This document shows positions 1 through 11,900 of a stretch of DNA of 64,000 nucleotides, one piece after another. Location: assembly GCF_021134715.1 (NCBI RefSeq), contig NC_060025.1, forward strand, positions 7,688,001 to 7,752,000, read 5' to 3'. The DNA is from Daphnia pulex (lineage: Eukaryota; Arthropoda; Branchiopoda; Diplostraca; Daphniidae). The position numbers and the translations under genes are program-made. The notes under the pieces were generated by a model, which did not search any database, was not told the DNA's origin, and saw only the letters and a program-made list of their open reading frames with translations. Within the stretch, counting starts at the first letter, position 1. Each line of letters begins with the position of its first letter.

Positions 1-1468
1 TTAAAAAAGAGTTGTGTACAGAAATCAATCGGAAGAATCTATATCAAAGAGGCGACGTTTGTTTTTCAGAGTCCAACGAATCCTGTTCGAACTCTTTTAC
101 TTTTTGTTTTGTTTTTTCTTGTTGTTTTTTGGGTTTGACTACAGAGCAGTGGTAGTACTAGTCGTTATACAAATAACTGGGGGGATAGAGAAACATTCCA
201 GCATAAATTTGTGTCCATTCTTCCCCTTTTTGTTTTTCTTTTTTTCTTTTAATTTGAAAATATTTCATTTGTTTTTTCAAACAGAAATGATTTCCAAAAA
301 TAAAATAGAAGAAGAAGATGGAGACAAAGTTGTGTGCTGTGCAAGGGGGAATATTAGGCGAGCGTTTGATTGAACCGTCGATCCGTAAGTAGTCCACAAG
401 AAGAAAAAAACAAATAAACTATAAACTAGTTATGCAATGATGGGTGGCACATATAAATGTCTAATACCTGCTGGGCTCCCAATAAAAAGGGAAAGGTCAC
501 ACTTTGATTTGCCCGGCACTCTTATTGTGTCACTCACACGAAACGGTGTGCGAGTCAACCTGCTGATGTGCGTGCAACGAGTTCTTTTTTTTATTTCTAT
601 CTATTCTATCGGTTGAGCAGGATCATTTTTTCGTTTCTTTTTTAATCGGCACTTGTGACTAATTTTTCCAGGAAAGTCTCTCCTCTTTTTTTGTCGAAAT
701 ATCTATACTCCGCAAAAAGTGCAAAACCCCCCTCCAGAAAAATAACAAACCAAACAACCGAAGCGAAAGCGTGTCGTTTGTATCTCCACCAAACAAATCA
801 AAACCAAACAAAATCACCAGAGTCAGAAAATGTAACGAGTTGTTTCCAAATTTGACGAGTCCACTACTACTACTACTATACATACTCTTAAATCCCCACA
901 CCAAAAATATTTAATGCGACCATCATTTTGTTTGGTTATTTGTTTTCTTTTTTTTTTCGGTGGTGGGCACAAAATGATATAAAAATTGTCGGGAAAAGAT
1001 GATAAGAATGGCGAAAGTTTTTTTTTTTCCCGTTGCCTTTCGACGGACGCGCACTCGGGACAAACGCCGCCAGACTATTAATCAGAATGATTCGGTCAAA
1101 AAAGTAAAAAGAAGAAGAGACGCTGTGATGGGCGGACCTTGGCCGTGCATCAATCAACCGCAGTTAGTTGGGTATAAAGAATACAAATCGAAGAGAAATA
1201 AAATATACATATAAGTATTTAGATATATTAAATGAAAAAAAAAAACCCAAGGTACATCATTTCCAAGCACAAGCGAGAAGCGGTTAAAAGTGGAAAGAAG
1301 AAATCTAAAAGCCAATCAACATTTAAAGATAATAAAAGCCCAGGAAAAATGTGTAACAAAAAGAAAAAGAAAAAGATAAAGCGGTGTCACATGTATAATT
1401 TTACGACCGTATAATATTACCTAAAAACGGGTGATGATGATGACGATGATTTCGCATGTCTTTTTTTT
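1..1468. other. AT-rich non-coding sequence
   Basis: No convincing coding sequence on either strand. It holds poly-T/poly-A runs and CAAA-type low complexity; open frames here are short and dominated by Phe/Lys runs. Confidence 0.6.
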
Positions 1469-1493
1469 TTTATTTTTTGAATTTTTTTTTATT
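1469..1493 (-). terminator. Candidate polyadenylation signals for vein
   Basis: Two minus-strand AATAAA hexamers (TTTATT on the plus strand at 1469-1474 and 1488-1493) lie about 100 bp past the candidate terminal stop at 1584. They are embedded in T-rich sequence, so chance occurrence is possible. Confidence 0.35.
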
Positions 1494-1583
1494 GAAAATT
1501 TTGCGTTTTTTTTTTTTGGTTTGTTTGTGTGTGTATGTTGATTTTTGATTTTTTTTCGAGTTTTGAGTTTTTTTTTGGGGTTT

Positions 1584-1696
1584 TCACTTGCCCAAGTACA
1601 AGGCGAGCGTCCTCATATCGGCTTCGACACCACCCAACGTATCGGCTGAATTGTCAAGAGTTTGGATGGTCATTAGAATTGAATCAATCAAAATTT
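1584..1696 (-). CDS. vn: Candidate terminal exon of vein
   Basis: An open minus-strand stretch ends with TGA at 1584 and encodes a non-repetitive C-terminus including NSADTLGGVEADMRTLALYL. It is the only complex-looking coding sequence downstream of the EGF exons. An acceptor AG at 1698-1697 gives exactly the phase needed to join the donor at 2573, producing a protein of about 600 aa. Minus-strand AATAAA motifs follow at 1488-1493 and 1469-1474. The acceptor lacks a good pyrimidine tract, so this is a hypothesis; read-through from 2573 to the stop at 2547 is the alternative. Confidence 0.35.
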
Positions 1697-2139
1697 CTTT
1701 TGTTTTTCTTGTTGTTTCGTATAAAGAAAAAATCGGGGTGTATATGCAGAAAAGCCAGTAATAATAATAATAATTAAAAATAAAAATAAAATCAGGTGTA
1801 ATGAACAACAAACCCCCGTTAGCGTGAAAAATATTTTTAAAAAAGCGTGCATTATATATCATGATGATTTCTTTTTTCTCTTTGATAGGATAAGGAGGGG
1901 GGGGGGGAAGGCTCTGAATTTAACATACAAAATTTTTCTACGAATTTAGGAAAAAAAAATTGCGTTCATTCCGATCAAGTCAACATTTACAAAAAATAAT
2001 AAAAAATTATTCTTCTATTTTTTTGTTTCCTCGATCAAAAAAAGACAACCAAAATATTTTGTGCGTGAACGGAGCGGTAATAAAAAAAAATGTAATAATA
2101 AGTCAATAATACGAGACTCTTATAAAAGAATATGCAAAT

Positions 2140-2290
2140 GAGAGAGAGAGAGAGAGAGAGAAATTGTTGCGTGTGTGTGTGTGTGTGTGTTTCCCTGGCG
2201 ACTTTATATATATGGTCGAGTCTAGAAGAAAACGGTTGACATTTTTTGAATTTGTGTGTTGAGCTCCGCGACCCAGACACACACACACAC
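2140..2290. repeat. Compound microsatellite (AG)n, (GT)n, (AC)n
   Basis: An AG tract at 2140-2160, a GT tract at about 2170-2191 and an AC tract at 2277-2290 flank a short unique spacer, within the 3' part of the vein locus. Confidence 0.9.
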
Positions 2291-2572
2291 GACACATGAC
2301 TTTTATGTGACGTCATTGGGCTCTAGATTGTGTGCGTGTGGATCGTTGGCAGACGCCAGTAAATGTCTAATAGTTGGAAAACGGACGGACGGACCCGGTG
2401 GACGGGGGGTATACTCTTTTGGCACAATGGATGTCTGACACCGGTAGTTTATACGTATATAACAGGTCAAAAAAGATGAAAAACACCCCACATCTTTTCT
2501 TAGATATAAAAAAATATTTTCATTTTCTTTTTGGTTTTTGGTTTTTTTAAAAGGCCCAAACGGACGACTTAC

Positions 2573-2929
2573 TTCCTAAATTGTAAATGTCCTTGTTTTC
2601 GCAGCGCTGGCCCTTGTAGCCCTCGGCGCACCTGAGAGAGAAACGAACACAGAGAAAAGAAAAAAAGGAAAAAATATCAAATGAAAAATGCCATCGATAT
2701 TTTCGTCTTTTTTCGGATAAAAGATTTTTTCGTTTTCTTTTGGCGAGGCCATTTTGATAGTTGAATAAGGTCACGCAATCGAAATAAGGCAAGCGAAAAA
2801 CTTACTGGCAGACGAGCTCGCCGACGGCCTCGTAGTATTTGCAAGTGCCGCCGTTGAGGCAAAACGAGTCGATCGGGCACGGCAGGGCGATCAGCGGCCA
2901 CAGCGACGACGACGACGAAGAAGAAGATC
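2573..2929 (-). other. vn: vein EGF-domain exons (two)
   Basis: Exon 2929-2806 carries a serine run, then the first four EGF cysteines and the start of the fifth block (LVCQ), ending CTGCCA|GTAAGT. Exon 2631-2573 supplies CAEGYKGQRCENKD, completing the six-Cys EGF fold, and ends at a near-perfect donor GGAA|GTAAGT. The intron splits the codon for the Gln between Cys4 and Cys5. Confidence 0.9.
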
Positions 2930-5900
2930 CTAATAATAATCAAATGGATTATTTATGATCATTAAAAAGACCGGCTGCTGGCCCAACAAAACAAACAAAA
3001 AGGCAACCATCGATTAATAAATTCCCCCAGCTCAATTTGTCTATAATTGCGTTGCTGGACACACAGAGAGGAAAAAAGGCAGAGCGATGATACTTCACAA
3101 ATGGGCAACAAACACACACACACACGGACGGACGGCCCTTTAGAAGCTGCTGGAAACCTGTTTTCTGATTCTTTTTTCTCATCGCAATGGGAACTCTTGA
3201 CATATTAGGCGACCACCCAAGTTTGGGGTGCTGGGCAGTGGTCGGCCGCCTCTCCAGAACTTTATAGATCACCTGCTGCTCCTTAGTGTTTTTTTTTAAA
3301 TAAAATAAAATAAAATAAAAAAGTTTCATTTTCTGTAGAGGCGATTTGTGATGATGACAATCGGTTCTTGGCTCGGCGGCGGCGGCTGGCCGGCAAATTG
3401 TGTCTAGAAGGAATCTCTCTCTGCTGGCCGTGTGTGTGTGTGTGTGTGTGCTGAATAAGGATTCAGTGGGTCAAGCTGCTGGGCAGGAGGAGGAGGAGGA
3501 GGAGACCGCCTTTGAATGTCAACACTAGGAATAATCAGAGTGAGGAGGAATCTCTACTTGTCCCAAAGCTTTTTTCTCGGCTCCCCCCCATCCACCACCC
3601 AAAGAGCCTGCTGGCCAGCTCTATAGCGAGTTTGACGTGGGCCCATTAATCGGGGCCGGCCGACGCCATTACTCTCTCTCTTCCTCTTTCGGTCAGCATC
3701 AATCCATCTACAATTTGTTGTGTTTTCGCCCGCTGTGTGCTGCTGGACTCCCTCCTCCTGCTGCTGCTGCTGGCCGGTCTCTTAACGGAAAAAATAAAAG
3801 AAATAAAAATCCAGCAGCAGCAGCAATCACACAGTTGAGCGGTAGAATTCCAATAGATCGGCCCAGCTTTTTTTCTTCTATTCTATGCACTTGTCAATAA
3901 AGGGCCGCTAAGAAAAGAGACGACGACCGGACCGGCATTTCTAAAATCCCACCAGCGGAATTCTTTGTCGTCCCAAAACATTCCTCAACTCTTTTTACTT
4001 GATAAATTCTTTCGATTTTGATTATTATTATTATTATTTTTCCAGCGTGTGTGTGTGTGTGTTGTCTGCCCGTCTCCGACAGTAGAGTCGCATCTGGTTG
4101 GTTTTTGATTCTTTTGAAATCAAGTAGACGGTCAAAATCAGTAAGTAGGTAGTAAGTAGGTGTACCGTTGGATGGCCTCAGGCTGCCACTCAGTTTCGAC
4201 GACGAGGACGGATCGGATAAAGATGAGGAGGAGGATGACGATGACGGGCCGGCAGTGACTTTGACGACAGTGACTTTGGATCGCGAAGCCGTGCCGGTGC
4301 CGATCACGTTGCTTGGCCGGCACTCGTACAGTCCGGCGTCCTCTTCCTTGACGCAGCGGATTCTCAGCGTCGATCGACGTCTAGAAAATGAATTAATTGG
4401 ATTTCATTCAGTAATGAACAACATAATAAGACAACCAGGAAGAGATTGCGTGCGCAATTTACCTTTTGGTTTTAATGCGGACCCGTTTGCTGGCCGCGTT
4501 CAACGGCTTGCCGTCCTTGTACCAGACGACACCCGGCACCGGATTGCCTCTCGTCCGGCAGCGCAGGATGAGCTTCTGCTGTTTCTTGACCGTCACAGAG
4601 TCCTCCAGTCCGTACGCCACTGGAGACCGTGCTGTTTATTAAGAAAAAAATCAAATGAAATATTTTTGAACAAATTTCCAATCAATTTCGTTTAATGTGC
4701 AAATTTGGAATTCAAAATGAAAAATGTTGAACGAAATTCGAGGAATCATACGTACATACGCGCGCGGTTGTATCAACAATAAAATGTAATAAAAAAAATA
4801 CAAAAAACAAATCAAATGGAAACAAAAAATTCCACGAATTTCTTTTTCAGCGAAAAACATTTTTTTCTATCCGAACGATCGGGACAACTTTGTCCCCCCC
4901 TTCCAAATAAAAAAAAAAGTGGTCAGGGGCGACAGGTTTGAGAACGACGACGACGACACTACCATCTCCAGAGGAATGGGAATCAAAATATAAAGGCGGG
5001 TAAAAAAGATTTTTTCAAATCGTGAGATGGGTAATATCAAGAAAGTGAAACTGACATCATCTGATAATAAAAAGGAGGGGGGGGGAGGGGAATCAAAATG
5101 TCCAAGAAGAAGAAAATGGCGGCGGCCTCGTGTGTCTAACGGATTATCTGCGTCACGAAACATCGCCCAGCAGCTTTTTTTTTCCCAGAAGCTTCACAAA
5201 GTGGAATCTTATACACACACATGTGAGACTGTATATGCTATAGCACTGCTGGGGCGAACCGAAAAGAAGGAGAATTTGATCCTACAGTCTATACACACAC
5301 ATTTTAAGTGGCCATTATGCAGGTGATATGAGATGATTTTCGACGGTCGGACTGCTGGCTGTCATCCCGACTCAGCATTGGGGGCCGGCCGTGTTGTTAT
5401 TGCTCGATTACGGTTGCGTAACCCCATCAATCTTTTTTTGAGATTATAATAAGAGCGCTCGATTTAAAAAAATATAAATTCTTATTTATCTCAATCAACT
5501 ATCTGGTCCGGTTTCTTAGTAAAGAATGTATACACGTAATTCATTTCGATTAATCAGAAACTCCAAGGACGGGCAATCAATTATAGGGAAATATTTCGAT
5601 CCATTTTTAATCGCCGTTTTTGATTAAGAGGACATGAAACTTTTGAGAAATACTTGTCCCGGCATTTACTAATAATATTTGAAAAAAATCAATTCAATTT
5701 AAATATCCGTCTGCTCAAAACAAAATCTGGGCGGGTCCTCCTCCCCCTTGACTCTCTCCCGGAGCTAAAAATATCCCCACCGTCAAATAAAATAAAAAAA
5801 AAAAAAAAAAATTTATTTTCCCAACTGTATAACACGGTGGGGGGAGAGAGAGAGTGTGTCTGTGTAAAAGCCAAGTTTTTTGAAAAAAAATTTCCAGGAA

Positions 5901-8900
5901 CTATTTCCAATTGAAACATTTTTTTCGAGAAAAAATATTATACACGTGAAAAGATGGATGGCTTTGAATTTGATCGCGTTACATATACTCTGTCATTATT
6001 TTGTTTTTCTCTATCGGGATATTCGGTGGTTTTTCTTTTCTTTTTTCACTTCAAGCTCCGAGGGTTTTTTGCTTGGCCCAGATGATTTGCTTGTCCTTAA
6101 AAAAATAAAATAAAATTTAAAAAACGAACCACAAAAATGCGATTCGAGACACACAACAAACAAACCCCAAAAAATGATCGCCAGTTGTATGTACATGTCG
6201 TTTTTTTTTTTTTATTTTTTAAAATAATATTTCAATTCCATAGAAAAACTAGCCTTGTGTGTTGCTTGGCTGTCTTCATCACGTTCATATCAAAAAATTT
6301 GATTTCATAAAAAAGAAGGAAAAAAGGTAGAAAACCAGCATAACCTGACACAAAACGTTTTGGTTGAATGAGTCGACTAATGAATTCAAAGCGAAGTTCA
6401 ATGAGATTCTGATTAGGAAAAAAAAAGGGAAAAAATTTAAAAATTTCGACCGGTTCTTTTAAACAATTTTTTTTTTTATTTTTAAGGAAAAAATGTAAAA
6501 TCATTTCGACAAAAATCGTACGACACAAAAGGAAAGCCACAAGTCCCCGCAAATTTTCGTGAGTTTATTTCATTTTTCCTTCCACTTCCGGACGTGCTGG
6601 ACCCTGAGGTCCTCCTCAAAAACCCCAAAAAGAAAAAAAATATATATATAGTGGAAGAATAAGGGCGGGCGATATGAACGCGGTTGGAGGCCATGTTTTC
6701 CAAGCAGACCCATAAGCAACAACAACCTGTGCTCACTTTCAATAATCGCAGCAGGTAAAATAAGAAAGAAAAAAAGAAAAAGAAAAAAAATGTTTGAGGC
6801 GTTATGTAGTTCGGGAGGGATGTGGCGCGCACAACGACCGCGGGAAAAAAATGAAAAGAATAGGAGAGAGAGAGAGAAAAAAGAAAAGAAAGGAGAACGA
6901 ATACAAGAAGAAGAAGGTCGAAAGTAGCAGCTCGGCTACGCATCAGCCAACTCTCTCCCGAAAAGAAAAAAAAAAGAAAAATAAAATACCAGGACCACAC
7001 CAGACTATCGTTTATATTTGTGACCATCAGTCGTCGTCGTTTCGTTGGTTCGTTCGTGTTTTTTTTTCTTTTTCTTTTTCGAGGTGGTGGGAGAGAGAAA
7101 CCGGGCGCTACTCCCGAACGAACGAACGCAAAACCGCCCAAGGCCACTCGGAGCAGCCAAGCAGTCTGGCTCTTCACGCGGGAATCAAAAAGAATATACC
7201 CACACACACACACGCTCACTCCCGCGGCCCGACGTCGCCCACAAAAAAATAAAATAAAATAAAAATGAAAAAGATGCTCTCGGCTAAAAAAACCGCGCGT
7301 TTTCAACGGCGTGTGTGTGTGTATTTTCCCTTCAATTTTTTTCGGGAGAGAGATATTTCAAGTAGAGTACCGCGGGACCCATCCGTCAACCGGCTGGACC
7401 GACCCAAAGTATGGGGTGTCCGCCCTCAAACTTTTTTTTCTGTTTTTTCTCTGATCTTTTTGGTTTTTCCACCGATTCTTTTATTTAGAAAATAGATAAA
7501 AATGTGTACAACCGTGTGTGTGTACATGTTACACACTTGCGGTCTCGTCCGATGGAATGTGTGCATTTGTTTTCACGACGGACGTAAATTAAGGTCACGT
7601 AGAGGAGAGTTGATTGGGGCGGCGAAATGTTCGATTCCGTCCGACGTCGTTGGTTCTTTATTCGATTTGATTCGTTTTTTCTATCACATTTCTGTAGGTT
7701 TTTTAAAAACTTGTGACTGGGAACACACGCACACGCACGGACCCTATATATACTTGTGCAAGTCACGATATAGGACATGCTGTGTGCTGCTGGAATGTCA
7801 CACATATTTCCCCTTAGCTATATTCGATAGATGAGAGGGCGACCAGCCAAAAGGTGTCCAGGACAAGGAGAAAATGTCAACGATTTCTCAGTTTTTCTTT
7901 CTTTCTTCTTGTCTTTTGGGAGCGTTCGGGATTTGGTTCATTCCCGCAACACGAAAATAGAAAATGCATGTGACACTATTGGAAGTTGAACACGCAGTCC
8001 AGGGACTAGATTCTCTCTCAACTAAATCAACTAGCCTATACGTTTAAAAATGATTGATTTCAATCGATTTGTGTCGTTGTGTAATCGAACGAAATGAAAC
8101 AGGAAGAAAATGTTTTGCTTTGGGTGGGGTGGGGGGTGCTTCCCTTTCTGTTTGTTGATTGGCTGTGGGGCATTTGTGCACATTTGCATACGGAATGGAG
8201 AAGGCGAAGGCGAAGAAGAGGAAGAACTAGACACTGTTGAAATGGACATCCACGTATATAAAAGAAAGCTTCTAGTCAAAAGGAATGCGGAGCCCCCCCT
8301 CTCTCCTTTCTGTGGGGACGACGGACGGACGGACGGACGGACGAATTTGGTCATGACGGCGGCGGCGGCGGCGTCCAGCAACCAAGGAAGGCCCCCGAAA
8401 ACGACGAGCAAAGTGTATTGATGATATGGTGTGTGCGTGCGCCCACCCAAACGTTGGTCTATCCCGCCGCCATTTTGACGATAAGCCATCGGCTCGCCGA
8501 GAGAAAAGAAGAAGAAGAAGAAAGAAAAGTATACCGATGATAATGATTCGATTACGATCCCTTGATGGATGGAATCTACGCGCTCAAGAGTTGTGTGTGT
8601 GTGTGTGTGTGCCGGGGCCCCGCCAGCCATCCACATACCTGGAGCTATATAGGAGGACAACTGGGCAAAAAGGATAAAATAAAATAAAATAAAATAAAAA
8701 TATTTATCTAAACCAGGTGCGCACAGGTGGCCGCTTCATTTCTGTTTTCTCTGGTTGTAAAATAATAAAATAAAAAAAAAAAGTCTTTTATCATCCTCAT
8801 CATTGATCATGTCTTTTTTTTCTTACATAAGAAAAGTCGCCGTGATTTCTTTAAAAAAATAAATAAAATTTGACCGGCCCACCCATCATGTACTACTACT

Positions 8901-11900
8901 ACTACGGCCAGCATCTCTTTTACACACACCTTGATGATTGACCGTCAACTCTTCTAGACACACACACACACACAGGGAGAACTCTTGCAAACTGCTGTAG
9001 AGTTGATGGCGTCTAAACAACTGGAAAGTGAATTCAATCAAAAACAAACAAAAGTTTTGGCGATTCACGCCGGGAATGTACTAGTTTTTTTGTTTCTTTT
9101 TTCAAAAGAACTGTTATTTTTTCGCACGCAAAAGAATTCACGGTGTGACCAGGTGACCTATACTGTTGGGACGGCGGTCCGGTTCTTCTGTTTTTTTTTT
9201 TTTTTTAAGTTTGGCCGCCCCCCTCCGGTTTTTTTGTTTTTTTGCGTGTCGTTCACGCCGGTCCAACCAACAGAAAACTGTCACCTGACATCAGGGCGAT
9301 AACCATCGAAATGGCAAAGGCCAAAAAGGCCATCCAAAGAAAATGCGACCAGTCCAGCATCACACACACACACACAGACGTACGGACTCGGGGAGAAATC
9401 AAAGGAAAATCAGACGAATAAGACAAAAGGCGAAACGGTGGAATTGATTGAAACGAAAAGAATTTTTTTTTGTTTTTTCAGTTTGAACCTGCCGAGAAAT
9501 CTTTCGGCATTGGATATTCAGCACGCAGATGTCTACCAAGTCTCTCTCTCTCCTTTCCTTTCTGTTTTTCTTCTTTTAGAAGAAGAAGAAGAAGAGAGAA
9601 ATTCTTTTTTCAAAAACAGAAAAAAGGGGCGCCCTATACGCCAGCAAACGACCAGCACTTGCGCCACTATAATTTTCTATATCTCTCTTTTTATTTTTAA
9701 AAGAAAAAAGAAAAAACAAAACAATAAACGAGTGTAGAAAATGGAGAACACCCTAGCCGCCGCTGCTGCTGCTGCTATAAGTTTCTTCTTCTTCGTTCGT
9801 GAAAGGGATTATCTGTCCTCTCTCTCTGTCTGTCTGTCTCTTTTTCTTTTTGTTGTTGTTGGCAGCCGGGCAGCAGCAGCAGCAGCCGGGCCAGGACCTC
9901 TTCTCTCTCTCGGTCGGGATCTCTTTTAGATTCACGCGTGAGTTGAATGCAATATAAACGGCGGCAGTGTCCAGCAAGAAGAAGAAGAAGACGAAGAAGA
10001 GGAAAAGAATAAGAGAAGAGAGAATAGACAACGAGATGCGACTGACTGACTGACTGGCGCAGCAGCAGCAGCAAAAAAGATGTCTTTAATTCCATTTAAA
10101 TTCCCACTGGATTCCAATCCGTTGGATTTTTCTGACCAATTTTTCATTTCGTCCTTTTTCTTTTTGGCTTTTCTTTCCTCCTCTTCTCTACATGTCTGAT
10201 CGTCTTCTTCTTCTTCTTTTAAGTCTCTTCTTCTTTGGCTTGTTTTTCTTGACTAGGTCCTCCTTTCGATATTTACCCAATAGCCAGAAAACGGGACTCA
10301 CGAGACGGACAAATTCTTCTTCTTCTTCGCTCGCCCACAGCACACAAATGGGTCCGTCTCGTTGGGCGAGACAATTGATTTCATTTCATTTCTAAAAACA
10401 AGGTCAATGCTAATAGACGGATCGGCTCTCCCCCGCATCACTTCTATCGGGACGGACGGACGGCGGGAGCGGGCGTGATAGAGATATCAACGACCGCCGC
10501 GCGCGCTATATAATGCCTAATGTGTGCACGCAACAGCTAGAGATGTATAGACTATGGCCCCGGTATAGCTCTATATACTCTGCGATAGCACTTGAGAAAC
10601 ACTCTCCATCACCGGTAGTCTCTCCCGGCGAGTATATTTCATACCGCCCACCGGTCACGAACTGCGTTCAATTGACGTCCGACACACACTCACGCTCGGC
10701 TATTTCACACGAAATGGAAACACGAAATTAATACAACTTTTAATCGCTCGTTTCAATCTTTCAAATTTTTAAAATATTCCAAATCGAAATTTTTAAAACC
10801 ACAAAAAATTGGCGCTAAATTTGAATTGAAATTTTTAAAAAATTCAATTTTTTCAATAGACAAAAAAAATAAAAAGCCACACACGAAAAAAAGGAGAAAA
10901 ATGTACGGGAGATGGTCACGTATGGTATCGAAAGAGACCATCTGCCGCGTGAGTGCGTTTTGACCAAGTTTCTTTCCTTGTACAAAAAAAAACTTAAAAA
11001 ATGTCTGGAGGGGAGGAGGGCAACATGTACACATAAGAAGAGAGACAATATATACATATAGAAAACGGGAATGATATGACGACGATCGTGTAAAAAACAA
11101 CAACCGGTGATGGGTCCGGCGCGCGGTCGATTCGAAAAAAAAAAAAAAAAGAAAAACCACAGCGACCGCGCCAGCCCAGCAGCAGTGGCCATCAATGAGG
11201 AATCGAATATTATGAACACCGTCAACTCTCTTCTTTTCTCATTTCATACATGTCTACGGTTTTTTGGCGTGTGTGTTGATTAGACTCGAAGAAAACGGGA
11301 TCAAATTGATCGAATTCCCCAGCGTATGTGTAACTGTGTATATAGGGGTGCGCAGTGCGCTGGGCCAGCAGGAGGGAGAGAGAGAGACGGGCGAGAGGGC
11401 CCAAATGAAAAATAGGTTATACACATGTCTCTATATCAAATACCTGGTCGACTCTAATAATTGTTTTCAAAACAGAAAAAAGCAACAAAACAAGTACAAC
11501 AACTATTAGAATATACAAACGACTTGTTGGCGAACGTGTTGTCCAGCTGTTTCACTTATTTTTCCCCTTGGAAAATATTTTGAAAAAATAAAAAAAAAGG
11601 AGAAACAAAAACCTCCCAGAAAATTCCTGGCGTCTAACCTTCTTGGAAAAAAAGAAGGCGAATGGAAAGAAGAAGAAGAAGAAGAGATTGTGTGGCTGAT
11701 TTCGCCTTGACAACGACTTGACGAGCGCTTGAAGAGAGAAAGAGAGAGAGAGAGCCCTTGACGGATGGGTCCATCTGCTATCATTCGTCGCGGCTTTTGA
11801 GGCGAACAGACGGACCAAAGGAGAAAGAAGAAGAAGAAGAAGAAGAACATGGGCTTTGTTACTTTACAACTTTTGGGTCCAACGGTGGGGGGGTTGATGC

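Noticed and set aside
4168..4695. Plus-strand 175-codon frame
   Set aside because: Antisense to the vein Ig exons and crosses their intron.
6482..7306. 274-codon minus-strand open frame
   Set aside because: Dominated by Phe/Leu/Ser runs from T-rich microsatellites; no domain, no splice support, inside the vein intron.
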